DNA of 64,000 bases, taken from assembly GCA_027886185.1 (NCBI GenBank), contig WOAB01000093.1, positions 372,001-436,000 of the forward strand, given 5' to 3'. The translations under genes were made by a program, and so were the position numbers. Origin of the DNA: Rheum nobile. Taxonomy: Eukaryota; Streptophyta; Magnoliopsida; Caryophyllales; Polygonaceae. The notes under the pieces are model-generated. The model ran no database searches. It saw nothing but the letters and a program-made list of their open reading frames with translations, and was not told the origin of the DNA. This document shows, piece by piece, positions 45,887 through 57,170 of the stretch; positions within the stretch are counted from its first letter, which is position 1; every line of letters starts with the position of its first letter.

Positions 45887-46276
45887 TATCGTCACCAAAT
45901 GTGACGTAGGCGTCCTCCATGGTCGCATCCTCTATCTGAGCAGAAGGTTGTGGAACTGGGGTCTCTACACCTAATAGATCTGCTCGTAGCTCAGCAGCGC
46001 GGTGACGTACAGTATCAGAGATGTGCTTCCGAGGCACACCACGTCGGTCGACTACTGGAGCCGAATGTCTAAAGCGTCCCGTATCGTCACCAAATGTGAC
46101 GTAGGCATCCTCCATGGTCGCATCCTCTATCTGAGCAGAAGGTTGTGGAACTAGGGTCTCTACACCTAATAGATCTGCTTGTAGCTTAGCAGCGCGGTGA
46201 CGTACAGTATCAGAGATGTGCTTCCGAGGCACACCACGTCGGTCGACTACTGGAGCCGAATGTCTAAAGCGTCCCG
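45887..46276 (-). repeat. 195-bp in-frame tandem duplication in MULE-2 PMD gene
   Basis: Copies 45887-46081 and 46082-46276 are nearly identical. Each encodes RFRHSAPVVDRRG, then KHISDTVRHRAA, then QIEDATMEDAYVTFGDD. 195 bp is 65 codons, so the frame is kept. Confidence 0.92.
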
Positions 46277-46289
46277 TACGGCCTAAATT

Positions 46290-47381
46290 ATTTATTTTGT
46301 AATTTATTATAAACGTATTTGTTTGACAATCGTATTTGTTTTATATTTCATTATAACAAAATTTAATTCCAATTTAATTTCATTACAAATTTCATTTTTA
46401 ATTAGATATGAAATCTCAATTAGATATCAATCCAATTAGATTTAAAAAAATTAAAATTTTGAAGAAAATCGAATTTCTAATCGAATTTTATTATAAATTT
46501 GATTTTGTTATTAGAAATTAAATTTCTAATAATGAAATCTACTAATATACTTATTTCTATTCAAATCTAATTATATACTAAATTTCTAATCGTATTTGTA
46601 TTAATTTCTATTCAAATTTAATTAGAACTAGAAATCTAATTATATACTAAATTTCTATTCAAATCTAATTATATACTAAATTTCTATTCAAATCTAATTA
46701 TATACTAATTTCTAATAATAAATTAATTTAATCATAATTATATACTAATTTCTATTCAAATATAATTACATACTAATTTCTATTCTAACAATTTCGTTTC
46801 AATTCTAAAATCAAACAAATCTAACTAATCTAAATTCATATAATAAAAAAAACAAAGAATCTAAATTCGTATCAAAATATAAATTCTAATTTTCAATTCT
46901 AAAATCTAACGAAATTATATCAATATCCAAAATATAACGAATCTAGATTCATATTAATCATATGTCCAAAATCTAATTTCTAATTTCAAAAATTCTAACA
47001 ATTTTGTTTCAATTCTAAAATCAATCAAACGAATCTAATTTCATATCCAAATTCTAACAAATATAACATATCCAAATTCTAAATTCTAGTTTCATAATAT
47101 TCGTTTTCATAAATTCGATTCGATTTCATATCCAACTTCGTATCCAATTTTACTAATTCTAAATTAGATTTCATAATATTTGTTTTTAAACCCTAAACCC
47201 TAATTTAATATCAAATACAATAATATTCGTTTCTAAAAATTTCGTTTCAATTCTAAATTAACGAATCTAAACTCAATCAAAATCTAAATTCTAATTCATA
47301 ATGAAATCTATAAAAAATAATTAATTTACAATTTAATTTCAAAACGAAATTGTTATTACGAATTTAAAACGCATTATATAC
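46290..47381 (-). repeat. AT-rich intron with ctaattatatac tandem words
   Basis: Low-complexity DNA with many copies of tttctattcaaatctaattatatact between 46530 and 46790. It separates the first and second exon regions of the PMD gene. Confidence 0.6.
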
Positions 47382-47837
47382 CTCGTGGACGTCTATCGGT
47401 GCGGGAGTCACAAGAACGTTGACCGGAACATCTGGAACGGGTGCCGATCGGGTCACCGATCGTCTAGCACCACCACTCGACGGTCGTCGAGCTAACCCCC
47501 CCCCCCCCCCCCCTCCTCCTCCATCGTCACCACCACCACCCTCACCCACTCCTTGTTGGACCTCCGCTTCACCATCACCCAGTCGACCACCAGAAGCACC
47601 GCCGACGACCACCAAAAGCACCGCCACTGCGCCTGTTCTACCACCAGAACCACCGACCGCCACCCTAGGACCACCGGAATGCTCGCTCAAGGGAGACGAA
47701 GATGGATCCATCTCTGATTTTGGGTTTAAGGGAGAAGAATATCGGAATTTTCGCCGTCGAAGTTTTAGGGTTATCGAGGAAATCGGCGCAGAGATGGGGA
47801 AGAAGAAGAAGTTGTGCGCGATTTATAGCGCACAGCT

Positions 47838-48060
47838 TGTGCGTTAATTGTTAACGCACATCTTAAATGGATTGGGCTTGTGCAATGCCCAACTTTGTTA
47901 TGCGTTAAGATTTAACGCACAAATCTGTGCATTAAATCTTAACGCATAACTCTGATGGTCGAATTTTTATTTTTTTTTGATTTTATCCCTTATACTGCTA
48001 TGTTACGCGCACAAAACTGTACTTGTATTTTTAACGCACAATATAGTGTGCATTTAGACA
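47838..48060. repeat. MULE-2 right subterminal palindromes
   Basis: Palindromes at 47838-47860, about 47899-47923 and 47926-47948, plus half copies near 48030. Confidence 0.85.
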
Positions 48061-48079
48061 GATGTTCGTGTGCATATAG

Positions 48080-48548
48080 CTTTTTTGTATCTTTATCTAT
48101 CTAACTATAAAAGCATCAGTTTGCTTAGGAACAATAGAAATTTTGTCCCGCATAAATGATAAACTAAACCTCTCTTTATGTACACTATGATCAATTTGGC
48201 CTTGTGTTTCGATCCATCTTACCCTTATGAGCCTTTATTATTTTTCCACATCCAACCTTTAATCTTTTTCATTTTACTAAAGTTATCTTGCTATTTTCAC
48301 GTTACCACTTACCTACATCAATTCTTAGATATTGTAAACATCAATTCTTAGATAGACTGCAAACCGGTATTTTTATATATCTATTCATTCTAAAATAAAC
48401 TATATACATCATTCATTAAATGAACTATATTCACGTTACCACTTACCTACTAACCTACATGTAGGTTATGTATCTATTCATTCTAAAATAAACTATATAC
48501 ATCATTTGTTAAATGAACTATATTCACGTTACCACCTAACGCCTTGCC
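48080..48548. repeat. Host sequence with ~100-bp tandem repeat
   Basis: tatctattcattctaaaataaac... and ttcacgttaccacttaccta recur at about 48378 and 48474; a related block, aagttatcttgctattttcacgtta, is at 48283 and again at 56270 beyond the CRM-like element, so these are one interrupted repeat locus. Confidence 0.7.
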
Positions 48549-49423
48549 TGATGCGAACAACCCCTGGGCGATGTCGCGATGTAGGATCTTGACTCCTCAA
48601 GCTAGGTTGAATCTTTTCCTCCGTAGCCAAAGTGATGGCTTTCCTAGGGTTAAAGAGATAACCCTTTCTAACGCGTCAAAGAGATGACGAAGAGGTCAAA
48701 GAGATGACCTTGAGTACCGAAGAGACGGTGAACGATTTGCTCGAAGCGACGAGCTACGGGATAGGTTGATCCGGAGATCGAAGGGTTGACGTTAGGATTC
48801 AAGGAAGGAGCGTACTCAACTTCTAAGGAGCGAACTCAACTTGTAAACTAAAATCCAACGTAAAGAATACAAACTAGGGTTTCAAGTGTTTAAATAGGTC
48901 AAATAAAAATAACATAAAATAATATTAAAATTGTTCAGCAAACGAAGAGACGAAGAAGCGAAAACGCTGACGCGGGCCGCGACTCGGTCCAGAACTCGGC
49001 CGAGTTCTGGGCCGAGTTGTTGTCTGTAAATGCACTCGAGCAGCAATGAAAAAGCGCCGACAACTCGGTCCAGAACTCGGTCGAGTTCTGGGCCGAGTTC
49101 CTCACTGTAGCAGCAACTCGGTCCAGAACTCGGTCGAGTTCTGGGCCGAGTTCTTCACTGTTGCTCCGCTTCCGCGAACTCGTCGTCTTCGTCTTCTTAG
49201 TGGGGTCGATTAGGACGAGGCCCCACCTAAGCCTTCATAGGTCACGAGGAGGACCCATTTAGGACTAGATGAACCCGTATCACTTGCGTAAGCCCGTGAG
49301 ACTAAGGAGTGTGTGGCTCGTTCCAAGGCTCTGGCGCGGGCTCGTGTCATCGGACCAACCGAGTGCAGCTTCATTGCGTCCTCTTCGTCCTGCGCCGTCA
49401 TCAAGGGAGTTATGGAGCTATCA
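48549..49423 (-). repeat. 3' LTR of the CRM-like element
   Basis: TG...CA ends; contains the C-terminal ~70 codons of pol and three copies of a palindromic block, gaactcggtcgagttc, at 48970-49160. Confidence 0.93.
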
Positions 49424-50436
49424 ATCTCCCCTTCTTGGCTGCGAAGCGTCCTCGCTTCGTCCTCGTCGTCAAAAACAGGAGGAGTATAAGGAGCAAGGTC
49501 AGCGACGTTGAACGTCGGGTGCGCGCCATAGTCATCGGGTAACTCCAAGCGATAGGCATTGGTCCCAAGGCGTTGTAGTACCTTGAAAGGGCCATCACCC
49601 CGCGCGTCCAGTTTGTGGCGTCGCTTCAATGGAAAGCGTTCCTTGCGCAAATGCAGCCACACCCAGTCGCCGAGCTCATAAGCAACCGGGCGGCGATTTT
49701 TGTTGCGTTGGGCAGCTACTTGCTCGGATCTCCGCTCCAGCTGTAGTCTCGTCCGTTCATGGAGGGCCTTGACCTGGTCCGCACGCTCCACGCCCTTCAA
49801 GCTTTCCTTGTCCTTCAATGGCCGTGGTATGAGATCCAACGGGGTGAGCGGATTGAGGCCGTAGACCACCTGGAAGGGAGTCCGCTGTGTCGCCGAATGC
49901 ACCGACCTGTTATAAGCAAATTCAACAAAAGGCAAGCACTCTTCCCACTTGCGGAGGTTAGACTTTAACATAGTACGCAATAGAGCACCCAAAGTCCTAT
50001 TAGTAACCTCTGTTTGGCCATCAGTCTGGGGGTGATAACTAGTAGAGAACAACAACTTAGTCCCCAATTTGGCCCATAAAGATTTCCAGAAATAACTCAC
50101 AAATTTAGCATCACGATCAGACACTATACTCCTAGGAATGCCATGCAGCTTAACAACATGCTCAAAAAATAATGAAGCGATCTCAGAAGCATTGTTAGTA
50201 GTCTTGCATGCAATGAAGTGAGCCATCTTAGAAAACCTATCAACTACCACAAATATCGAGTCCCTCCCCTTCTTAGACATGGGCAAACCAGTGATAAAAT
50301 CCATACTAATATCTTCCCATGGAACATCCGGAATAGGCAAAGGGGTATACAATCCTTGGGGACTCGATCTAGACTTAGCATGCACACAAGTAACACAAGC
50401 CTTGCAAAAACGTGTAACATGATGCAACATTTTAGG
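49210..50436 (-). pseudogene. CRM-like integrase with C-terminus in the LTR
   Basis: Continues from the TAG stop: CKACVTC completes the HHCC zinc finger; the core has ISMDFITGLP, IVSDRDAKFVSYFW and YHPQTDGQTEVTNRT, giving the D, D and E of the catalytic triad; then FAYNRSVHSATQRTPFQ and a C-terminal barrel with GPFKVLQRLGTNAYRLELP and FNVADLAPYTP. The last ~70 residues (PMTRARARALERATHSL onward) lie in the 3' LTR and stop at 49210. There is no canonical chromodomain; the CRM clade has its own C-terminal motif used for centromere targeting, and this tail is a candidate. Confidence 0.88.
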
Positions 50437-52662
50437 CTAATAGAAATGTTCCTTTAATGCAGCCAAGGTTTTAGGGATACCAAAATGACCTCTACCCTCA
50501 TGGGCTTCCTGAATGAGCAACCTACGCATAGATGTTTTAGGGATGCAAAGTTTCCCTGCCTTGAAAAGGTAGCCATTATCAATATAGAACCCATTAGACT
50601 CTCCAATGAACATGCATGTTTTAAAATTTACAGTGAAGTCAATGTCATGCATATAGACATCTTTAATCAACGAGAAGCCTAAGATAGAAGCATCAAGGTG
50701 GGTAAGTAATACATACCTGCGAGAAAGGGCGTCAGCGACCACATTCTCTTTGCCCTTCTTGTATTTGACCACGTAGGGGAAGGTCTCCATGAATTCCACC
50801 CAGTGGGCATGGCGGCGGTTGAGGTTGTACTGACTCTTCAAATACTTCAACGCCTCATGGTCTGAGTGAATGACGAACTCCTTGGGCCATAGGTAGTGTT
50901 GCCAAGTCTTCAACACCCGAATAAGAGCATAGAGCTCCTTGTCGTACGTGGGGTAGTTAAGCTGGGCGCCGGTGAATTTCTCGCTGAAGTATGCAATGGG
51001 GCGCCTATCCTGCAGCAAAACTCCTCCAATTCCGTGATGAGAAGCGTCACACTCCACCTCAAAGGTCTTGGAGAAGTCCGCTAATTTCAACAAGGGGGCG
51101 TTGCACAATCGGTCCTTCAAAGTGATGAAGGCGGTCTCATGTGCGGTCGTCCACTCAATAGACGTTGCCTTCTTTGTAAGCTCATGAAGTGGGGCTGCAA
51201 TGGTGGAGAAATCACGCACAAAGCGGCGATAGAAGCCAGCCAAGCCCAAAAAGGACCGCACCATGGTTGGTGTAGTAGGGCGTGGCCAATCCTGTATGGC
51301 GCGAACCTTTTCCTGGTCAACCTGCAGCCCATCCTTGCAGACCACAAAACCAAGAAAAACCATGGAATCCGAGCAAAAAGAACATTTACTCAGGTTAGCA
51401 TAAAGTTTCTCACGTCTAAGACACTCTAAGACCTTCCTAAGATGCTCAACATGCTCATCCAAAGACCTGCTGTAAACAAGGATATCATCAAAGTAGACAA
51501 CCACAAATTTCCCTAAGTAAGCATGTAACACATGGTTCATCAACCGCATAAAAGTACTAGGGGCATTGGTCAAACCAAAAGGCATAACCAACCACTCATA
51601 CAAGCCATACTTAGTTTTAAATGCATTTTTCCACTCATCACCCTCATGCATCCGAATTTGATGATACCCGCTCTTAAGATCAATTTTGGAAAACAGGGTA
51701 GCACCAGACAATTCATCAAGCATATCATCAAGTCTAGGAATAGGGTGTCGATACTTTACCGTAATTTGGTTGATCGCCCGACAATCAACACACATGCGCC
51801 AACTACCATCCTTCTTGGGCACAAGAATGACCGGCACGGCATAGGGGCTCAAACTCTCTCGGACGTGGCCCTTATCCATCAACTCTTGGACTTGGCGCTG
51901 CAATTCCTTTGTCTCCTCTGGACTCGCGCGGTATGCAGCGCGGTTAGGAAGAGAGGCGCCAGGGACAAAGTCGATTTGATGCTCAATACCACGAATGGGT
52001 GGCAATCCTTCGGGCAGCTCCGCGGGCATCACATCTTCAAATTCCTGCAAAAGAGAAGACACTGCAGGGGGTAAATCAACAAGATCTTTAACATTTAAAA
52101 GACACGCGAAAGGAACAAGTAAAAAGCAAGGAAGTCTTCCCTGAATGATTGGAGTGACATCCCGGGACCGAGCCAAAAGAAGGTGGTTTTCACACGAGCC
52201 TTGGATGCCAGCCTTTGGTGCTGATTTTTGGGGGGTGTCACGGCCGGCCTTCTCCTTGGCTTGTTCAAGGGCCTTGACGCGGTTCCTTTCAACGTGATCC
52301 TGCATAATCTCCTGAGGGCTCATAGGAAGCAATGTCACCTTCCTCCCATTGTGCATGAAGACGTAGTTATTGAGAAAACCATCATGAAGGGCACGCTTGT
52401 CGAATTGCCAAGGACGTCCTAAGAGAAGATGGGTGGCATCCATGGGAACGACGTCACAAAGCACAGAATCCTTGTAATGGCCAATGCTGAAATTGATAGT
52501 GCACTGACGCTTAACAACATTGGAGTCATCACCCTCGGAGATCCATTGTAGGCTATAAGGCTGGGGGTGTGGAGTTGTGTCGAACTTGAAGTGCGTAATC
52601 ACCTTCTCATTGATGATATTGCAACAACTTCCACCATCTATAATGACACTCAAAGAAGCACC
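50437..52662 (-). pseudogene. CRM-like protease, reverse transcriptase and RNase H
   Basis: Protease motif VIIDGGSCCNII near 52640, followed by LLLGRPW. RT has PYAVPVILVPKKDGSWRMC, FSKIDLKSGYHQI, MPFGLTNAPSTF and the catalytic YFDDILVYS. RNase H has FEVECDASHHGIGGVLLQ, YDKELYALI and IHSDHEALKYL, and VVADALSRR closes it. The integrase zinc finger starts HEGRGHFG. The frame is 738 codons without a break, bounded by TAG at 52663-52665 upstream (probably from CAG) and TAG at 50437-50439 (from TGG in the HFYWPKM motif). All catalytic residues I can check are intact. Confidence 0.93.
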
Positions 52663-52665
52663 CTA

Positions 52666-54349
52666 GACCGCGCATTTAGTATGAAATAAATTTTCACGTT
52701 GGTCAAGTAAGGTACCTTCTTTGGCGGTAAGAACACGGAGAGTGACCAGGCTAAGGGGCACGTTGCCTTGAGCGTCCATAGGGCTGCAAATATACCCATC
52801 CAACTTCTCTGCTTCCTCGTCCTGGTCGTACGAATCAAACACTGGAGGGCTGTCCGGGGTGTCATCGTCAAAGGACTCGTATCCGGTGAGGGCTGAGAAG
52901 AGGACTCGCTTGTTGTTGGGGGCAGTCCCGTTGTAAGTGGCCATGCCCTTGGCACTTATAACAGACCTTGTCACGCGCCTGTTCATCTGAGGGCGGTGCA
53001 CGTCGCTGCGGTGGCTCGTTGATGCGCGCCGAGGTGTTGCTCGGCCGAGTGATCGGCGCCGGTGGTGTAATCGCGGGAGCGGACTGCGAAGAGGGGCGCA
53101 CATTAGAAGGAAAAGAACCAGACGAGTTAGAGGGGGCATACTTGGAATTGGTGCGGGACCAAGACGCTCGCTTAGCCGCTTGAGCCTGTGTCCATATCTC
53201 TTGTGCCGTATGAGCGCACTTTTGGAGATCCGGAATATTAAGCACCCTGAGTTGGTTGTGAATGGGCTCATGCAGGCCATGAAGGAACATACTCCGAAAG
53301 TCCTCGTCAGTGTGATGGATACCTGCCTTATGGGACAACTCTTCAAGTTTAGCATAGAAGTCAATGGGAGAGCGATTACCTTGAGAAGCGAGTTGTATCT
53401 TAAGGCGCATTTAGGAAGTAAAGTCCTCGGGGACATACTTCTTCCTCATGATCCGCATAAGCTGGCGCCAAGAAGTGATTGGAGGCTCGCGGTAATGCAC
53501 ACGGTCAGCGCAGAAGCGATGCCACCAGGCCTTGGCGGCGCCGTCGAAGTGTAGAGCGGCGGTAGCAACCCGTTCCTCATCCGGGTATTGGTAGTGGTTC
53601 AAAACATACTCCATAGATTGCTGCCAATCAAGAAATTTAAGAGGATCAAATTCACCAGAAAAGGTAGGGAGTTTTACCTTAATGTCAGGGCGCCGTGGGC
53701 CCTGTCGACCGGGACTCGGGCGACGCCGGTCTCGTGAGTGGCGGCGGTAGCCGCGTCGCGTAGGGCGCAACTCCTCGTGGCGTTCCATCTCATATGCCTC
53801 GTGATCATCAAGGTTGTCCCGGGAATGGTCGGAGCTACGATCATCAGCATCATCATCACGCTCGGACTCGGAATCGTCGTACCGGTCGTGTTGCCGACCT
53901 CGGGTCCGTCGGTTCTGGGTGTTGACATACGGGAGGGGATCCTTGGAAACGTGAACACTACGACGTGAGCGATCCGACGTGTAATCGTCCGCCCCCTGAG
54001 CAAAGGTGGGGTTGTACCGGACGTGGGAGTCGCCACGCCTGGTGGGGTATCCTGCAATTTGCGAACGAAGGCGATCCTACGGAGTAGACAAAACACCCTT
54101 CCCCTTGCGGTCTCGTGGCTGGCTTGTGGAGGCCGTAGGATTCAGCAAGGGATCAGCGGTGGGCAGCGTCAAGGTGCTCAAGGCCCGACGAAGGTGAGCG
54201 AGTTCAACAGCTTGCTCAGCATTTGAAGCGTGCAAGTTGTCAATCTCAGCGTGAATGGAGTCGATTTGGTCCGATGTGGAGTCCTCGATGATGGGTCCAG
54301 GGCTGCGGTGGCCCGTAGAACGAGAGGTGGGTGTGGTTGGCACGTCCAT
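52666..54349 (-). pseudogene. CRM-like Gag with zinc knuckle
   Basis: Starts MDVPTTPTSRSTGH at 54349, with a short coiled-coil region (DSIHAEIDNLHASNAEQAVELAH kept in two parts), a charged arginine-rich stretch and the Gag core: IKVKLPTFSGEFDPLKFLDW, AALHFDGAAKAWWHRF, WRQLMRIMRKKYVP, then FLHGLHEPIHNQLRV. One CCHC knuckle is seen, CYKCQGHGHLQRDC, near 52950. TAG at 54077-54079 and TAA at 53411-53413 interrupt it and a frame change occurs near 52870-52880. The particle protein would therefore not be made whole from this copy. Confidence 0.88.
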
Positions 54350-55318
54350 AGAACCTATACGCAGCATACACCACAAGAAGTAAGTTGCACCAAGCAAAAG
54401 AAACAAGTCCAAGCCAAGTCCTTGTCTCAAAAGTGACCCAAGAAATTTTCCGCAGGGCGTACTAATTTGGGTTGCTCGTGGGAGGGAGAGGCTTGAACGT
54501 AAGGCAAGAAAACAAGAGCTAGCAATTCAAATCCCAAACAACACACAAGTTTCCAAGTGCAAGCAAATCAAATCAAGTTTCTCAGGGTTAATCACAAGAG
54601 AGCTGAAAATTTCTAATTGCCCTTGTATTACTCCGAGTTGCATAGAGACATGGAAGAGGAGAAGATGGAGTATGACCGTATGGTGCGTTCTCTGCCTAAT
54701 TTTTGAAGGCTTCCGTCTTCCAAACCCTTTTTTTTTATTGATGGAAGGTGAGAATAGTATGTTTGTTTTCGATTTTTGTACGGTCAAACCTTTTGTTTTT
54801 TTTTTGTTTTTGTTTTTGACTTGATATGATTGCGAATCAAGCAAGAAAGAACCACACAAAGCGAGTGCAAGAAGAGAAAGGAGAGACAAGCAACTAGCAG
54901 GGAAGAAATCAACAACTAATCTAGCAATTAAACCAAAGATGAAGCAAGACGAGATCAACAAGAACAAGGAAACAAATATGCAATCAAAGGAAACAAGAAT
55001 TGCTAGAGGGTATATTGTAGGAGTGGGGAACAAGTAAACAAAACCTAGATGAAATTAGGGTTTGGTCGTGAAGGTGAAGGAGGCGGCGGCGGATGGTGGT
55101 GGTGGTGTTTGACGTTGGTGGTGGGGATCGGCGGTGGTGGCGAGCGGTGGTGGTGGGGATCGGCGGTGGTTGCGAACGGTGGTGGTGGGGATCGGCGGTG
55201 GTTGCGAACGGTGGTGGTGGTGGTAGAAAAAAAATTCTAGGGTTTGCTAGCGGAAAAATTTCAAGAATCACAAAAGAGAGAAGAATAAACTTAGCTTGGA
55301 AAAGGCTCTGATGCCAGT
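54350..55318 (-). other. CRM-like 5' leader with GGTGGTGG minisatellite
   Basis: Untranslated leader between Gag and the priming site. At 55085-55225, ~33-bp units of gatcggcggtggt-gcgaacggtggtggtg repeat three to four times. Confidence 0.7.
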
Positions 55319-56193
55319 TGATGCGAACAACCCCTGGGCGATGTCGCGATGTAGGATCTTGACTCCTCAAGCTAGGTTGAATCTTCTCCTCCGTAGCCAA
55401 AGTGATGGCTTTCCTAGGGTTAAAGAGATAACCATTTCTAACGCGTCAAAGAGATGACGAAGAGGTCAAAGAGATGACCTTGAGTACCGAAGAGACGGTG
55501 AACGATTTGCTCGAAGCGACGAGCTACGGGATAGGTTGATCCGGAGATCGAAGGGTTGACGTTAGGATTCAAGGAAGGAGCGTACTCAACTTCTAAGGAG
55601 CGAACTCAACTTGTAAACTAAAATCCAACGTAAAGAATACAAACTAGGGTTTCAAGTGTTTAAATAGGTCAAATAAAAATAACATAAAATAATATTAAAA
55701 TTGTTCAGCAAACGAAGAGACGACGAAGCGAAAACGCTGACGCGGGCCGCGACTCGGTCCAGAACTTGGCCGAGTTCTGGGCCGAGTTGTTGTCTGTAAA
55801 TGCACTCGAGCAGCAACGAAAAAGCGTCGACAACTCGGTCCAAAACTCGGTCGAGTTCTGGGCCGAGTTCCTCACTGTAGCAGCAACTCGGTCCAGAACT
55901 CGGTCGAGTTCTGGGCCGAGTTCTTCACTGTTGCTCCGCTTCCGCGAACTCGTCGTCTTCGTCTTCTTGGTGGGATCGATTAGGACGAGGCCCCACCTAA
56001 GCCTTCATAGGTCACGAGGAGGACCCATTTAGGACTAGATGAACCCGTATCACTTGCGTAAGCCCGTGAGACTAAGGAGTGTGTGGCTCGTTCCAAGGCT
56101 CTGGCGCGGGCTCGTGTCATCGGATCAGCCGAGCGCAACTTCATTGCGTCATCTTCGTCCCGCGCCATCATCAAGGGAGTTATGGAGCTATCA
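55319..56193 (-). repeat. 5' LTR of the CRM-like element
   Basis: Same length and structure as 48549-49423, with the same palindromic blocks at 55750-55930. A possible TATA-like element (tatttaaa on the minus strand) lies near 55665. Confidence 0.93.
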
Positions 56194-57170
56194 TTGCCCT
56201 TCGGGATTCACCTAACCACCACTCATTGCCCGACGCAATGTCGTGTGCCAGAACGCTTCCACAACATAAGTTATCTTGCTATTTTCACGTTATCACTTAC
56301 CTACTAACCTACATGTTTTTTCTACGTGTTCACTGTATCAGGCCTCCTCTCCACGTGTCCACTCAACCAGGCCTCCTCCCACACGTGTCAACATCTCCCA
56401 CTTGCCCTTACTTTCTATCATTTCTCGTCTTCCTACACAATAACAACACCTCAGTAACTACGATATCATTGCTCCTCCAGTTTCCAGCCTCAGTTTGGCT
56501 ATAGTCTTCAAATGAAACTATAACAATTATTGAAGCACTCATAGATCATTAATTTTCTGAAGTGCAAAATGGACGAAGGTTGGTCCGTTTGATTATTTAT
56601 CATGATTCGTTTTGTTTAGTATCCCCATCTAATAATTATCCTAATTTTTGTTTATCTTTCATATTTTACTTATTGAGAATGTTGTGCGGGCTTCTATTGA
56701 GTTATTCTACTTTATTTTGATAATTTTTTTGTTCGATTCCAACTTCCTTTGCTATTCGTTTCATTCTATTGCCTCTTTTGTATATTGTTTGAACTATGTT
56801 TCCTCTTCTTGGTATGGTTGCTTAAAAATGATTATTGAAGATTTAGAATGCAGATATGGTGTTTGATGATATTCTTGAGAAAATTGTTATGGTTATCAAC
56901 TCTATGTTGGCTTGAAATCGCTTGAAAGTTCATTTATTTTTTGTTTTACATTTAAGTTTTAATGTCTGCTTATTGCGTTCAACGGTAGGAGCATGCAAAT
57001 TTTACACTCAACTGGTGATGAATCGTTTTGGTATCTTTTCCAAGCAACAAATATCATACAATACTATACATATCTGCAATAAAGTTTGACAAATGGAAGG
57101 GATGATCTCAATTGATCGATGTATAAGGTACAACAAAAATTAAGGGCTAGAAAACCAGGATTTACTTTAT
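56194..57170. other. Inter-element sequence
   Basis: The TSD copy, a piece of the repeat seen at 48270-48540 and AT-rich DNA. A short frame at 56648-56866 is hydrophobic but matches nothing I know. Confidence 0.4.

Larger units (their letters stand above)
41273..47711 (-). pseudogene. MULE-2 plant mobile domain (PMD) gene, split by a retroelement
   Basis: Minus strand. A glycine-rich first exon (47711-47382) ends at a gtatat donor; a ~1.1-kb AT-rich intron follows. A second exon region (46282-45504) has a 195-bp in-frame duplication and is interrupted at a 5-bp TSD by the chimera 42827-45503, then goes on with PPLDIYVPPFRDKD at 42826. The PMD core follows: WFQLAERSGLTHLRI, SAFVERWHPET, GEMTITLHDV, VDKSTTRIKHKW, WGAGILTFLYQNLGHASR, intron 41901-41814, SWIWTYFTHFRG and, in the last exon, VQWFPFPRV and SQFRGIIQIMD. 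Stops: TAG 42364-42366, TAG 42244-42246, TAA 41528-41530. The domain is that of the MAIN/MAIL family. Confidence 0.78.
35779..48079. mobile_element. MULE-2: 12.3-kb Mutator-like element with transposase-OTU, GRF and PMD genes
   Basis: Left end ctatgtgcatacg and right end, in reverse complement, ctatatgcacacg begin inverted repeats that match for over 100 bp (ctgtctaaatg, then gtgcgtt-aaaatac, then gtac). The family palindrome tgtgcgttaac-n-gttaacgcaca clusters at both ends and in the middle. Contents: plus-strand MULE transposase and OTU domain, minus-strand GRF zinc-finger gene and minus-strand PMD gene, the last split by a retroelement at 42827-45503. I found no clear 9-bp TSD. Confidence 0.75.
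48549..56193 (-). mobile_element. Nearly complete CRM-like Ty3/gypsy element (7.65 kb)
   Basis: Two 875-bp LTRs (48549-49423 and 55319-56193) differ at about 16 positions by eye (near 1.8%). The 5-bp TSD ttgcc is at 48544-48548 and 56194-56198. The priming site on the minus strand, tggcatcagagcc, lies just left of the right LTR, and a polypurine tract (aagaaggggagat) just right of the left LTR. The interior encodes Gag, protease, RT, RNase H and integrase in order, with a few stops. The last part of integrase reads into the 3' LTR, a feature of CRM-type chromoviruses. Confidence 0.9.

Noticed and set aside
47419..47847. Proline-rich plus-strand frame
   Set aside because: Antisense shadow of the glycine-rich first exon of the MULE-2 PMD gene.
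55049..55311. Glycine/tryptophan-rich plus-strand frames
   Set aside because: Produced by the GGTGGTGG minisatellite in the CRM-like leader; the opposite strand is untranslated leader too.
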